This document shows positions 15,649 through 25,208 of a DNA stretch of 64,000 nucleotides, in pieces. The first letter of the stretch is position 1; every line of letters begins with the position of its first letter. The notes below the pieces were generated by a model. The model saw only the letters and a program-made list of their open reading frames with translations, was not told the origin of the DNA and did not search any database. Both the position numbers and the translations under genes were made by a program. Source of the stretch: Paenibacillus luteus (GTDB lineage Bacteria; Bacillota; Bacilli; Paenibacillales; Paenibacillaceae); assembly GCF_006542765.1 (NCBI RefSeq), contig NZ_SKCD01000097.1:124001-188000 (forward strand). The letters run 5' to 3'.

Positions 15649-16410
15649 TCACGGCGTAGGCCTAGGTTTTGTTACGTTTTCTTTGTCGCGAAGCACTTTC
15701 ACTACGAATTTCGGCAAAACGAGCATTCTTTTGTATCTTTTTGGCTCTTGGAGCAGGCGATAAAACCATTCCAGACGAAGTTTTTGGAACATCATCGGCG
15801 CACGCTTCAGCTTGCCTGACACGACATCGAAGCTGCCGCCGACGCCCATAATCAGCGGTACGCCAAGCCTTTGCTTGTATTTAACAATCCAAGGCTCTTG
15901 CGTATCTGCCCCACGGGCGACAAACAATAAATCAGGCGCGGCCTCACGAATGGTTTCTACGACTTCCTCATCTTGCTCAGCGCCAAAAAATCCATTGCGA
16001 TAGCCAACAATTTTCACCTGAGGGTACTGCAGCTGCAGTTTTTCGGCTGCGGCTTCAATAATCTCCTGCGAGGTGCCAAGCAAGTAAGCTTTCCATTTGC
16101 GCGATTCTCCTTGCTGGAGAAGGCGGTGCAGCAAATCAAAGCCCGTCACCCGTTCTGCAACTGGCGTTCCTACATGCTTCGCAGCCCATACTACACCTGC
16201 GCCATCGGGTACGATAAGGTCTGCTTTGCGGATCATTGTACTATACTTCACATCCTCAACCGCAGACATAATCATGATCGGATTTGCCGTGATGACATGT
16301 GTAATTCGTTTCGCTTCAATAGCAGAAGTTAAATAATCGACCGTCTCATCCATGCTCGCTTTGGAGAACGGTATGCCATAAATCGGCACTGTCGGTAGTT
16401 GTTTCGACAA
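15649..16410 (-). CDS. tagA: WecG/TagA/CpsF-family glycosyltransferase
   Basis: A 253-residue cytosolic or membrane-associated transferase that adds the second sugar (ManNAc in characterised members) to undecaprenyl-PP-GlcNAc. Motifs: THVITANPIMIM near residue 38, LIVPDGAGVVWA near 66 (Asp of PDG being the proposed catalytic residue), FFVARGAD-like LLFVARGADTQEPW near 155, GVGGSFDVVSGKLKRAP near 190, and LEWFYRLLQEPKRYKRM near 215. The start is a TTG at 16410 with GAGGTG 10 nt upstream, partly inside the csaB 3' end, so translation is probably coupled. Transcribed after csaB with a 7-nt gap. Whether the product is true teichoic-acid linkage or the SLH-binding polymer cannot be told from sequence; csaB favours the latter. 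Confidence 0.9.
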   Translation of the reverse strand: MSKQLPTVPIYGIPFSKASMDETVDYLTSAIEAKRITHVITANPIMIMSAVEDVKYSTMIRKADLIVPDGAGVVWAAKHVGTPVAERVTGFDLLHRLLQQGESRKWKAYLLGTSQEIIEAAAEKLQLQYPQVKIVGYRNGFFGAEQDEEVVETIREAAPDLLFVARGADTQEPWIVKYKQRLGVPLIMGVGGSFDVVSGKLKRAPMMFQKLRLEWFYRLLQEPKRYKRMLVLPKFVVKVLRDKENVTKPRPTP

Positions 16411-16417
16411 GAGGGAA

Positions 16418-17596
16418 TCACCTCGATAAAGTATGACGCAATAAATGAATGATTTGTTGCGCCGGTTTTTGCGATTGTTGTTTTAATAGGTCGATCGCAG
16501 GCTTATGCTTCGCTTGCCAGCCTACCTTGTCTTCCAGCAGTGCGATTCCCGCTTCTGCAAAAGCTTCTGCATCGAGCTGCTCCGTCGTGCCAATCGCCTT
16601 TAGTCCAAGTCGATTCAGAAACTGATCGATCTTCGGGTCGTACGAGAGGCCAAGCATGGGAACCATTTGGCCTGCGGCATATATCAGTGCATGGAGGCGC
16701 ATGCCGAGCAAAGCGTCGCACCGGCTGACCTCCAGCAGCATTTGCTGGGGGTCGTCGCCGGGCGCGGCCAGCTCGGCGGTGGAGCCGTCGCCGAGCCGGC
16801 CGCGCAGCCGTTCCATCACTTCCTCCGACGTTACCGTGTCGGAGGGGGTGTGGAACGGCAGGAAGCGCAGCCGCATAGGCTTGCGCTTCGACAGCGCGAC
16901 CAGCGCTTCGGCGGCGCGAGCGAGGTCGGCGCCATCGCCGCGCCAGCGGCGCAGCGATACGCCGACCAGCGGCGGTGCCTGCGCGATTAGCGTGCCTGCG
17001 GCTTGTCCCGCAGGCGCCGCGCCAAGCACCGCTTCCTGCGAGCCCGCCGGAAGCGGCAAGCCCATGACCGGATCGGGCACAACATCGATCCGTTCCGCCG
17101 GAACACCGATGCGTCCTAGCAAAGCAGCGGACTCCGCATCACGAACGGATACATAAGCGCTGCGATTCATCACGCCTTTAATAAGCGGATCCATCCAACG
17201 GCGGTTGACCGGGCCGATTCCCTGCGAATAAGCAAACGTTGGTTTGCCAAGCAGCTGCGCCAGCTTCATCACGCCCGTATAATACGGGATCGTCTTGGCA
17301 CTAGTCGCATCCTGCAGCAGGCTTCCACCACCGCTGATCAACCCATCGCTGCTCCGCAGCACCCGCCATAAGTCTCCCGGATGCATACGCCGAACCGATT
17401 CAACGCCATACATCCGGCTTGTCCAAGCAGGATCAGCCGACAAGACGATCGGTTCGATCCGGACGCCTTGTGCCTCACCTTCTTCTCCAAGAGCAAGCAA
17501 AATCGAACGCAGCACAGCTTCGTCACCGCTATTGCTGAAGCCGTAATAACCTGAAATTACGATTCGGTAAACTTGCGAACGATTGCCGGTGCCCAT
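16418..17596 (-). CDS. csaB: Polysaccharide pyruvyl transferase CsaB
   Basis: Adds a ketal pyruvyl group from phosphoenolpyruvate to ManNAc of the secondary cell-wall polymer. That modification is the ligand of SLH domains. The 392-residue product has the family beginning VISGYYGFSNSGDEAVLRSI (residues 13-32), the loop LISGGGSLLQDATS near 85, SQGIGPV near 124, DPVMGLPLP near 175, and the C-terminal GMRLHALIYAA near 300. The ATG at 17596 has AAGGAGC 9 nt upstream. It overlaps the upstream DUF5693-like gene by 40 nt. The middle of the gene (about 16730-17100) is markedly more G+C-rich than the flanking DNA. Four SLH-bearing or candidate surface proteins in this window depend on it by inference. 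Confidence 0.94.
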   Translation of the reverse strand: MGTGNRSQVYRIVISGYYGFSNSGDEAVLRSILLALGEEGEAQGVRIEPIVLSADPAWTSRMYGVESVRRMHPGDLWRVLRSSDGLISGGGSLLQDATSAKTIPYYTGVMKLAQLLGKPTFAYSQGIGPVNRRWMDPLIKGVMNRSAYVSVRDAESAALLGRIGVPAERIDVVPDPVMGLPLPAGSQEAVLGAAPAGQAAGTLIAQAPPLVGVSLRRWRGDGADLARAAEALVALSKRKPMRLRFLPFHTPSDTVTSEEVMERLRGRLGDGSTAELAAPGDDPQQMLLEVSRCDALLGMRLHALIYAAGQMVPMLGLSYDPKIDQFLNRLGLKAIGTTEQLDAEAFAEAGIALLEDKVGWQAKHKPAIDLLKQQSQKPAQQIIHLLRHTLSR

Positions 17597-19704
17597 TTAC
17601 GTAATGCTCCTTCCACTAGCTGCCAAGCCACGATTAAGATACAGCCGATAATTAAACCCGTACCTAGGCCGAGCAGAACACGAATGGTGGAAATGTACAG
17701 CGGCGTATGAAGATGCGCGAAGGTATCCACCATGGAAAGCTGACCAATCGAGCCTACAATCACAAGCAGCCATGCTGCGCGGTAACGCAGCGACAGGAAC
17801 AATCCGAGCAGAAGAAGCGGATGCGCCAGCAAAAACTCCTTAAAGCGAGGACGAACGCCAAAGTTCGATTCCAAGAAATGACGAATCACAAGTTCAAGAG
17901 ATGTCACTTGACCGCCGTTGCCTGTGCGAGACAAATAATAATAGCCGATGATGCCAATCACTCCGGCCAAAATAATCCAGGTCAGCGTAATTGGCTTGGA
18001 CAACAGCGGTTTAAGCTTACCGATCGACAACTGTCCGTTATAAAGCAGAACATAAACGGCCACGAGCGCGATTGGAGCCAAATGCAGGAGACTTACCCCG
18101 CGGAACTGCTCCAATACCAAGTTGTACGTAATGTTGCTCAGCAATCCGAATACAATCGGCACAGCCATAAGCGAAATCAGCGTTGCCACGATAAACCAAT
18201 TCAATGCCAGTCCAAAACGACGTCCCGTGGATAAAGCAGGGAACACCCATTTCATCCGGCTCGTATTTTCATAAACAGCGCCAGGCTGCGGAGCAGCTTG
18301 TCCTAGCTTGCTTCGGCCGATAGACCAGCTCGCGCCGCCTACAACTCGGCGATCGCCAACGGTACGGGAATAAATGCGGTTCATGACCCATACCAATCCT
18401 AGAGTAGGAGCTGCTATCGCTGCCCCAAGAGCAAGCCCTTGCTCCATAACCGAGCTATTAAGCTTGTACAACGCTGCGCTGCCTAAAAGTCCGATCGCAA
18501 AGACAGGGATATACACTCCAGGAATGAAAGCTCCAATCAATAATGCGATCAAAGCAACAGCTGCCACAGCTACGACAGCACGAACAGGTTTGCTCCATGA
18601 GGGTGGATCATAGTCAAATGCTTTCGGCGTTCCCGGAGTGAAACCTGCGTCCGCAAGTTTGGCAACGATACCTTGCTTGCCGCTCATCGCTTCGCTCAGC
18701 CTATCCAAGGAGTTAACGATTTTTGCTTTATCGGTGTTGGAAACCACCGTTCCATTAATAAAGAACATCCGGATATTCCGATCCTTGGCCGCTAGTAGAA
18801 AACGATCAGCAATCGCCTCAGGCTCCATCGTCATGCCGTCGTTCTCAGACAAGGAATATAGTCTGACTACATTATAGTTTGTAATATATGCTAATTTATT
18901 TATGCCTTGTTGAGGTTTTTTCAAATTTTCAATGGCTGCGACGCCCATATCGTATTTTTTCAACAATTCCCCGAATTTATCAAGGCTTTTATCCGTCGCT
19001 TGATCCGAGGCACCTTTTACTTTATCGCCGTCAAACAATACCCGGTTGACGCCGTAGCCATTTAATTTAGCAAGCAGCGCTTCTGTCGCTGCTTCATCAT
19101 AAGGCTTGATACGGTCCGACAAACGCGGCAGGATGCCAAAACCAGCATCATGTATGGTTTCGAGGGACATCGGATCAAAATCCAGCGTTTTCATAATCGC
19201 TTCGGCAATCGGAATCTCTACGACAATGCCATTGCGACCACCGTACGACCAATTGCTATAGGCAGCGTCAGAACGATCAAACGCTTCCCTTACGATCGGG
19301 CCGATTTTTTCTTCTTCTTCCGGCCCATTAAACAAGATATAAGTAAAGTTTTGGCCTAGCGGCTCAAACTTCCCTTGCAGCAGCGCTGCGTCTCTAGAGC
19401 TGTAATACGTCAGTCTGCCTGAAATCTGCAGCTCTTTCAGCGAGCTCTCGTAGACCGCCATCGTCGCAATGCCAGCTTCCTTCAGCATAGCCAGCTTTTC
19501 CGCGAGAAAAATCTGAGGCCTTGGCTGTTTCTCCGCCACCTCAATGATATCCCGGTAATCAAATACATACTCGATTTGCTTCGATGATTTTTCCATATCC
19601 ATACGAACCGCGCCAAGCGGCAAAGCTGCCGCTACACCGATCAGTGCAATTACCCATAATACAAATCTTGCGCGCCGATTCCATTGCTGCCAACGTAAAA
19701 ACAC
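17557..19704 (-). CDS. DUF5693-like polytopic membrane protein
   Basis: A 715-residue product. One N-terminal transmembrane segment (FVLWVIALIGVAAALPLGAV) is followed by an extracytoplasmic domain of about 350 residues (EYVFDYRDIIEVAE, AEKLAMLKEAGIATMAVYE, MTMEPEAIADRFLLAAKDR). About nine transmembrane helices fill the C-terminal half. It starts at a GTG (19704) with GGAGGAATTAC before it, and its last 40 nt overlap csaB. I recognise it as the DUF5693 type that accompanies csaB in Paenibacillus-like genomes; its biochemical role is not known to me. Operon position suggests a part in making, exporting or sensing the pyruvylated wall polymer. The soluble part has beta/alpha features reminiscent of glycoside-hydrolase-like barrels, but no catalytic pair can be asserted. 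Confidence 0.75.
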   Translation of the reverse strand: MFLRWQQWNRRARFVLWVIALIGVAAALPLGAVRMDMEKSSKQIEYVFDYRDIIEVAEKQPRPQIFLAEKLAMLKEAGIATMAVYESSLKELQISGRLTYYSSRDAALLQGKFEPLGQNFTYILFNGPEEEEKIGPIVREAFDRSDAAYSNWSYGGRNGIVVEIPIAEAIMKTLDFDPMSLETIHDAGFGILPRLSDRIKPYDEAATEALLAKLNGYGVNRVLFDGDKVKGASDQATDKSLDKFGELLKKYDMGVAAIENLKKPQQGINKLAYITNYNVVRLYSLSENDGMTMEPEAIADRFLLAAKDRNIRMFFINGTVVSNTDKAKIVNSLDRLSEAMSGKQGIVAKLADAGFTPGTPKAFDYDPPSWSKPVRAVVAVAAVALIALLIGAFIPGVYIPVFAIGLLGSAALYKLNSSVMEQGLALGAAIAAPTLGLVWVMNRIYSRTVGDRRVVGGASWSIGRSKLGQAAPQPGAVYENTSRMKWVFPALSTGRRFGLALNWFIVATLISLMAVPIVFGLLSNITYNLVLEQFRGVSLLHLAPIALVAVYVLLYNGQLSIGKLKPLLSKPITLTWIILAGVIGIIGYYYLSRTGNGGQVTSLELVIRHFLESNFGVRPRFKEFLLAHPLLLLGLFLSLRYRAAWLLVIVGSIGQLSMVDTFAHLHTPLYISTIRVLLGLGTGLIIGCILIVAWQLVEGALRKWAPAIVRKFTES

Positions 19705-19739
19705 GTAATTCCTCCGTTCTAAACAGGTTGATTATCGTT

Positions 19740-21467
19740 CTATTCGCTCCGGTCTACCCGTTCCATAACGGCAGCTTTCAGCGTTTCCAGCGCAGCAGCA
19801 GCGGCATCCTTCGACTCGCTTTTGACCGCAAAATAAACCTTGATCTTCGGCTCGGTGCCCGAAGGCCGCAAGCAGAACCAAGATCCGTCCGCTCGTAAGT
19901 ATTTCAATACATTCTCAGGGCGCAGACCGTCTTGCCCTTTGCCGTAATCGATCACTTGCTCAACCTTTACACCGCCAATTTCAGCCGGCGGATTTTGACG
20001 CCAATCGTCCATGATCGCGCCGATTTTTTGCACGCCGTCAAAGCCTTTGAGCGTACGGGATTCCAGCCCCTCCAAATAGAAGCCAAATTGAGCATAAAGC
20101 TCCAAAAGCACATCATAAAGCGTTTTTCCTTGGCTGCTGTAATACGCCGCTGCTTCTGCAATCAATAAAGCCGCAACGATAGCGTCTTTGTCCCGCGCAT
20201 AAGTACCCGTCAAATAACCGTAGCTTTCTTCATATCCGAACAGGAAAGTACGCTCGCCCGTCTGTTCATAGCGAGTCATTTTTTCCCCAATATATTTAAA
20301 ACCCGTCAGCGTGTTTTCAACATCAACGCCATAAGAGCGCGCAATATCCGCTCCCAGCTCACTAGTTACAATCGTTTTGACAACCACGCCATTATCTGGC
20401 AGTTGACCGCGTTCTTTCAATTGACTAAGCACATAATGAACCATCAAGGCGCCAGACTGATTGCCGGTAAGCACAACATATTCGCCTTCATTATTTTTCA
20501 CTACCGCACCCATACGGTCCGCATCCGGGTCCGTACCGATGATAATATCAGCGTTCACTTGCTGTGCCAGATTAATGGCTAGCGTGAATGCTTCACGCTC
20601 TTCCGGGTTAGGCGATTTCACCGTGCTGAAATAACCGTCAGGCTGCTCCTGCTCCGGTACGATATGCACATTAGAGAAGCCTACCTTCTTCAGCACCTCT
20701 CGAACGGGCATATTGCCTGTCCCATGAAGCGGCGTAAACACGACACTGAACTTCTCGCCAATCCCGCCTTGAATAAGGTCGGCATTCAAGCTCTGAGCGA
20801 CTACCGTATCAATGAACTGCTGATCAGCCTCTTCGCCCAGCCAACGCAGCAAGCCTTGGGCTTCCGCTTCCTCGCGAGTGATTCTTTTCACTTCATCAAA
20901 GCCGGAAATTTCACCGATTGCCGTGATGACTTGCTCCGCCTCTTCAGGAATAAGCTGGCAGCCATCCGCACCGTAAGCTTTATAGCCGTTATATTCTGGA
21001 GGATTGTGGCTTGCCGTAATCACGATGCCGCTTGACGCTTTAAGCTCACGTACCGCGTAAGAAAGCTGTGGCGTGGGGCGAAGCGCGCTAAACAAGTAAG
21101 CGGTAATGCCGTTCCCAGCAAGCACTAAGGCAGCATCAAGCGCAAACTCAGGCGAATAGTTGCGTGAATCATGTGCAATCACGACAGAAGAGCCTGTTCC
21201 GTCTTCTTTTGTTCCCGCAAGCAGCCAGTTTGCTAGCCCCTGTGTAGCTTTACCTACCGTATATGCATTCAAACGGTTCGTACCCGCGCCCATGACGCCG
21301 CGCAAGCCGCCCGTTCCAAATTCAAGGTCACGATAAAAACGGTCCGTAATTTCTTTTTCCTGTCCCTCAAGACCGCGAAGTTCTTCTTTCGTCGCAGCAT
21401 CGATGAGCGGATCATTCAGCCAAGCTTCATATTTAGCAATAACCGTATCATTAGTTGGGTTCGTCAT
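19740..21467 (-). CDS. pgcA: Alpha-phosphoglucomutase / phosphomannomutase
   Basis: A 575-residue cytosolic enzyme that interconverts glucose-1-phosphate and glucose-6-phosphate (or the mannose equivalents), feeding UDP-glucose and wall polymers. Motifs: FGTGGLRGVMGAGTNRLN near residue 50, the active-site phosphoserine loop ITASHNPPEYNGYK near 140, the metal loop GTDPDADRMGAVV near 300, the sugar-binding GYEESYG near 400, and the phosphate-binding RPSGTEPKIKVY near 540. An AGAGG site lies about 11 nt before the ATG. It is 35 nt upstream of the DUF5693-like gene on the same strand, and no terminator is seen between them. It may therefore be read with the wall-polymer cluster. Confidence 0.93.
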   Translation of the reverse strand: MTNPTNDTVIAKYEAWLNDPLIDAATKEELRGLEGQEKEITDRFYRDLEFGTGGLRGVMGAGTNRLNAYTVGKATQGLANWLLAGTKEDGTGSSVVIAHDSRNYSPEFALDAALVLAGNGITAYLFSALRPTPQLSYAVRELKASSGIVITASHNPPEYNGYKAYGADGCQLIPEEAEQVITAIGEISGFDEVKRITREEAEAQGLLRWLGEEADQQFIDTVVAQSLNADLIQGGIGEKFSVVFTPLHGTGNMPVREVLKKVGFSNVHIVPEQEQPDGYFSTVKSPNPEEREAFTLAINLAQQVNADIIIGTDPDADRMGAVVKNNEGEYVVLTGNQSGALMVHYVLSQLKERGQLPDNGVVVKTIVTSELGADIARSYGVDVENTLTGFKYIGEKMTRYEQTGERTFLFGYEESYGYLTGTYARDKDAIVAALLIAEAAAYYSSQGKTLYDVLLELYAQFGFYLEGLESRTLKGFDGVQKIGAIMDDWRQNPPAEIGGVKVEQVIDYGKGQDGLRPENVLKYLRADGSWFCLRPSGTEPKIKVYFAVKSESKDAAAAALETLKAAVMERVDRSE

Positions 21468-21500
21468 AAGTAGCAGCCTCTTTCATTCATGAATTTTAAA

Positions 21501-21932
21501 TTATGAAGGATTAGTTAAAGCAAACATAAGCTCGCCTTCGGCAACGATTTGATCGCCAACCCTTGCTGTGCCTTGCCCTTTGCCAATAGAACCTTTAAGC
21601 CTTGTAATTTGAACTTCCAGCGTCAAGGTATCGCCCGGTTTAACTTGGCCGCGGAAACGGAAGCCGTCGATGCCTGCAAAAAAACCCAACTTGCCTTTAT
21701 TAGCTTCGATCATCAGCATAGCCACAGTACCTACCTGCGCAAGTGCTTCTACAATAAGCACCCCTGGCATGACCGGGTAACCTGGAAAGTGGCCTACAAA
21801 ATAAGGTTCGTTCATCGTAACATTTTTGAGACCGACCGCGCGTACGCCTGGTTCAACCTCCAAAATACGATCGATTAACAGGAAAGGCGGGCGGTGCGGA
21901 ATGATTTCTTGAATTTGATTGATATCCAACAT
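21501..21932 (-). CDS. fabZ: 3-hydroxyacyl-[acyl-carrier-protein] dehydratase
   Basis: The dehydration step of type II fatty-acid elongation. The 143-residue hot-dog fold protein carries HRPPFLLIDRILEVEPG (residues 13-29), the catalytic His48 in GHFPGYPVMPG and the catalytic Glu62 in VEALAQVG. AAAGGGG lies upstream of the ATG. A 20-nt near-palindrome (TCATAAA...TTTTATGA, about 22003-22023) sits in the upstream gap and could be regulatory, but it does not match the FapR site that I know. Confidence 0.95.
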   Translation of the reverse strand: MLDINQIQEIIPHRPPFLLIDRILEVEPGVRAVGLKNVTMNEPYFVGHFPGYPVMPGVLIVEALAQVGTVAMLMIEANKGKLGFFAGIDGFRFRGQVKPGDTLTLEVQITRLKGSIGKGQGTARVGDQIVAEGELMFALTNPS

Positions 21933-22106
21933 GTCAAATAAACCCCTTTCAAATGTGATGTAGTATAAAAAAAGCCTAAATGTACGACACTATACATATC
22001 CCTCATAAAACTGCAGTTTATGAAGGTTAAGATAAGGGGCTTGGCTGCTTGGACCAGAAGTGTCCTGTGCCAAGCCTCTTTGTTCATATGTAGAAGCCTA
22101 GGATGA

Positions 22107-22679
22107 TCACAAATGCCCAGTCGGCGTTTCCGCTGTAGGCTTGTTGAGCGCCTTAAACATTGCAATATACACAATGGAAGTAAAAAAGGAAAACGCAATG
22201 ACTGCCCATAAATACGAGTGCGCATTGGGAACTTCAAAGAAAATTAACATAATCGCCCCATAAAACATTATGGTTGTGAGCTTTCCCATCCAATTCGCAG
22301 GCACCGTCTTTTTTCCCCGAAAATGAAAATACAATCCCCCCGCTATCATGCCCAGATCGCGCAAAAACATCGCTGCAGCAGCAGCCCATGAAATATGGCC
22401 GGAAATAAGCAGCGATCCGATAACGGTTATGAGCATTAATTTGTCAGCGAGCGGATCGAGCATCATGCCTAATCTGGTCACTTGGCCGCTTTTGCGAGCG
22501 ATATAACCATCAAGCACATCGGTAACACCTGCTGCGACCATAATCAAAAAGGCTGGAATCATATGCCCTTTGGCAAACACCGCTATGTAGACTGGAATCA
22601 ATACAAAACGCAATGATGTTAATAGGTTCGGCAGATTCAAACTCTCACGCTCCTCTACCTGTTGCTGACTATTCACCAT
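22107..22679 (-). CDS. CDP-alcohol phosphatidyltransferase family protein
   Basis: An integral-membrane phospholipid-synthesis enzyme that joins a CDP-diacylglycerol to an alcohol, releasing CMP. The signature D-x2-DG-x2-AR-x8-G-x3-D-x3-D is complete: DVLDGYIARKSGQVTRLGMMLDPLADK, here split over residues about 55-81. About five transmembrane segments are present, in some 190 residues, the size of PgsA-like phosphatidylglycerophosphate synthases. The substrate alcohol cannot be fixed from sequence; a second pgsA is likely elsewhere. The start is uncertain: ATG at 22679, or an in-frame TTG at 22688. Neither has a well-spaced SD, while GGAGG and a TATAAT-like stretch lie just upstream. Confidence 0.88.
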   Translation of the reverse strand: MVNSQQQVEERESLNLPNLLTSLRFVLIPVYIAVFAKGHMIPAFLIMVAAGVTDVLDGYIARKSGQVTRLGMMLDPLADKLMLITVIGSLLISGHISWAAAAAMFLRDLGMIAGGLYFHFRGKKTVPANWMGKLTTIMFYGAIMLIFFEVPNAHSYLWAVIAFSFFTSIVYIAMFKALNKPTAETPTGHL

Positions 22680-22884
22680 GGTTCCCAACTATTATACAAC
22701 TACCTCCCGTAAAAATAAAACTATCGCTAATCCTATGACTATAGAACTTAAGGGACAAACGGCTTGCTCTCGCGCTTAACAAAATTTTTATTGTTAGAAA
22801 ATGGCATCGTTATTCATTTTCGGCTTCCATTTACCGTTATTAATAGAAGACCATTTACTTTAAACAAGAAAGGACAGGGATGTA
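22680..22884. other. Divergent intergenic region
   Basis: Separates the phosphatidyltransferase (minus) from the BIG2 protein (plus). It contains an inverted repeat TAACAA...TTGTTA near 22777-22796 and a weak plus-strand promoter-like pair (TTACCG, 17 bp, TTTACT) near 22831-22859. No gene is seen. Confidence 0.4.
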
Positions 22885-25092
22885 GTGAATTTTAGTTTAC
22901 GCTTTGGCATGTCGTTGAAAGATACTCGCAGGTGGTTAGCCGCTCTGCTCGCATTTGTACTTATTATGACTTCATTAACTAGCGTCGTGAACGCAGCAGA
23001 GGATACCGTAACCGGCATTGAATTTACTTACGATTCGTCCGATTACAACAGCAGCACATCATCGCTTCAAGCTTTCATTGAAGACGACAAAGTCAATTTA
23101 TCCGTTTTTGCTTCCATCTCAGGATCTTCGTCAAAGAAGGATGTTACATCGGATGCAACATGGAAAACGTCCAACTCTGCGCTAGTCAAAGTTGAGAGCG
23201 GCATTATAACTGGTGTCGGTAAAGGAACCGCGACAGTGAGCGCTACTTATAAAGGCTTCACTATTTCCATCAAGGTTGCTTCTGATTATGTCTATGATTC
23301 AGTAACCCTTATGCAAAATGGCTTAACCGCGCCTGATAAGACCGATATCGAGATCGGGCAAGCGCTGAGCTTTAAATTGAACGGAACAAAATCAAATGTC
23401 TCAAAAGATATTACTGGTGATGCAGTATGGACAACTTCCAACTCGGCAATTGCTACCGTCGACGACGGAACCCTTACCTTGCTTGGTGTTGGTGCCATAA
23501 CGATCACGGCAAAATACAAAGGAAAATCAGATGCCATCACTGTTACTGTCTCATCGCCTTACAAGTCCATCACGATAACTCCGGAAAAACCCGGTTCTCT
23601 AATCGAAATGGACATCGGCTCTGATGATCAAAAGCTGACCGCGACTGTTGCAGAAAAAACAGGCGGGACGCCTGTAGTGACAGATACAGCTACATGGACT
23701 AGCGCGAACGAAAAAGTCGCAACAGTCAAAAAAGGAATCGTCTCTGCCGTTGCCGCAGGAAAAACAACGATAACGGTGTCTTACAAGGGAGTTTCCTCAA
23801 CAATTGATGTAGTGGTACGTACCGCTTACCAATCGATCAAGCTCTTACCAGAGAAGGAATACCACTTACTCTTGCAGGACACGCCTCTCCAAGTTACAGC
23901 CGAGGTGCTTAGCAATTCAAACGTTACCTTGCCCGTAACGAGTTCTGCTGAATGGACTTCCTCCAACGTTGTAGTTGCTACAGTTGATGGGGGTAAAGTC
24001 ACTCCCAAAGCCGTAGGCACAGCTAAGATTACCGCAACCTACAAAGGAATTAGCCGCAGCATCGATATTACCGTATATCCAAGCATTACTGGAATTTCAA
24101 TTGAAACGGAAACGATTGACGGATTCGTTGGCATCAGCGAGGATCTGCCTAAAGTAATGGCAACCACGTTCGACGGTACAAAGGTCGATGTAACCAAGCT
24201 TGCGACCTGGACAAGCGAAGATGAGAAGATCGCTGTCATCAAAGACGCGCAATGGTCTGCCAAAGCACTTGGCGAATCTGAGCTCACTGCAACTGTTCAA
24301 GGCTACAAGGCAAAAGTAGACCTGGTCGTTCACGTCAAGCCATTGAAACTTGTAGCCAGCGTAAAGGATCTTAGCATCATTTTAGGCAAAGAAACGCCTT
24401 TCCCGTCCGTTACAGTCATCAACGATGATGGTGAAGAGGAAGACGTTTCAAGCAGGGTTAAATGGAAAACGACGTCCGAAGATATAATCTTAAAAGATAC
24501 TGTCATGAAGGGACTCGATGTATCCAGCGTTACGCTAACTGCCACTTACCTAACGAAGAGCGTCAGCGTAAAAGTGAAAATTGAGGAAGAAATCGTTAAG
24601 TTTGTCGTTGAACCGACGACGATCGAGCTATATCCAGGCAAGTCCAAATCAGTTAAGGTTACTGGTTATTATAAGAGCGGCAAACAAGTTTCCATAGGGT
24701 CGAAGATGAATTGGGAATCCGGCAATCCGAATGTTGCGAGCGTGAGCAGCACATCGGTTAAAGGCTCTGCAGTAGGTACAACCAAAATTTCGGGTACTTA
24801 CCAAGGTCAAACCATCACCGTACCTGTCATCGTTTCTCAAAAGCTGAAATCACTTGTGCTTTCGACCAAGTCGGTACAACTTAGTGCTGGCGGCTCCTAT
24901 TCTGCCAAGCTTCAGGCCAACTACACGACTGGCAATCCCGCTAACGTGACCGAAGATGCCGTATGGACATCCTCCAAAGTTAGCGTCGCTACGGTAGTAG
25001 CAGGAAAAATCGTTGCTGTTGGCAAAGGCTCAGCATCCATTAAAGCAACCTATGCAGGCAAAAGCGTAACGATTCGTGTAACCGTAAAATAA
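22885..25092 (+). CDS. Secreted protein of eight BIG2 (Ig-like) repeats
   Basis: A 735-residue product and the only plus-strand gene. It starts at a GTG (22885) preceded by AGGACAGGGA. The signal peptide, RRWLAALLAFVLIMTSLTS...NAAE, is followed by eight repeats of about 85 residues. Each has the BIG2 core: a W-x-T/S-S-N-x-x-V-A-x-V strand, a G-x-V/I...G strand and A-T-Y-K-G-x-x-x-x-I-x-V-x-V. Examples are VWTTSNSAIATVDDG, TWTSANEKVATVKKG, EWTSSNVVVATVDGG and VWTSSKVSVATVVAG. Repeats 5 and 6 are the most diverged. No catalytic or anchor domain follows; the protein ends on the last repeat (SVTIRVTVK). BIG2 domains occur in surface adhesins and polysaccharide-binding proteins. It is monocistronic with its own terminator. 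Confidence 0.87.
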   Translation: MNFSLRFGMSLKDTRRWLAALLAFVLIMTSLTSVVNAAEDTVTGIEFTYDSSDYNSSTSSLQAFIEDDKVNLSVFASISGSSSKKDVTSDATWKTSNSALVKVESGIITGVGKGTATVSATYKGFTISIKVASDYVYDSVTLMQNGLTAPDKTDIEIGQALSFKLNGTKSNVSKDITGDAVWTTSNSAIATVDDGTLTLLGVGAITITAKYKGKSDAITVTVSSPYKSITITPEKPGSLIEMDIGSDDQKLTATVAEKTGGTPVVTDTATWTSANEKVATVKKGIVSAVAAGKTTITVSYKGVSSTIDVVVRTAYQSIKLLPEKEYHLLLQDTPLQVTAEVLSNSNVTLPVTSSAEWTSSNVVVATVDGGKVTPKAVGTAKITATYKGISRSIDITVYPSITGISIETETIDGFVGISEDLPKVMATTFDGTKVDVTKLATWTSEDEKIAVIKDAQWSAKALGESELTATVQGYKAKVDLVVHVKPLKLVASVKDLSIILGKETPFPSVTVINDDGEEEDVSSRVKWKTTSEDIILKDTVMKGLDVSSVTLTATYLTKSVSVKVKIEEEIVKFVVEPTTIELYPGKSKSVKVTGYYKSGKQVSIGSKMNWESGNPNVASVSSTSVKGSAVGTTKISGTYQGQTITVPVIVSQKLKSLVLSTKSVQLSAGGSYSAKLQANYTTGNPANVTEDAVWTSSKVSVATVVAGKIVAVGKGSASIKATYAGKSVTIRVTVK

Positions 25093-25208
25093 GAATGAGC
25101 ATTCAAGGTGAAATGGCTGTCGCCGTCCTCTGGCGGCGCGGCGCGTTTCATTCCGAGAAATAGAGAGAAAGGATGGCGAAATCATATCCTTTCCTATATT
25201 TCAAAAAA

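Noticed and set aside
21950..22030. FapR operator before fabZ
   Set aside because: A near-palindrome is present, but it does not match the TTAGTACC...GGTACTAA pattern of known FapR sites.
22900..22960. Tat signal on the BIG2 protein
   Set aside because: TRRWLAALLAF has twin arginines, but the hydrophobic region and cleavage site look like an ordinary Sec signal and BIG2 proteins need no cytosolic folding.
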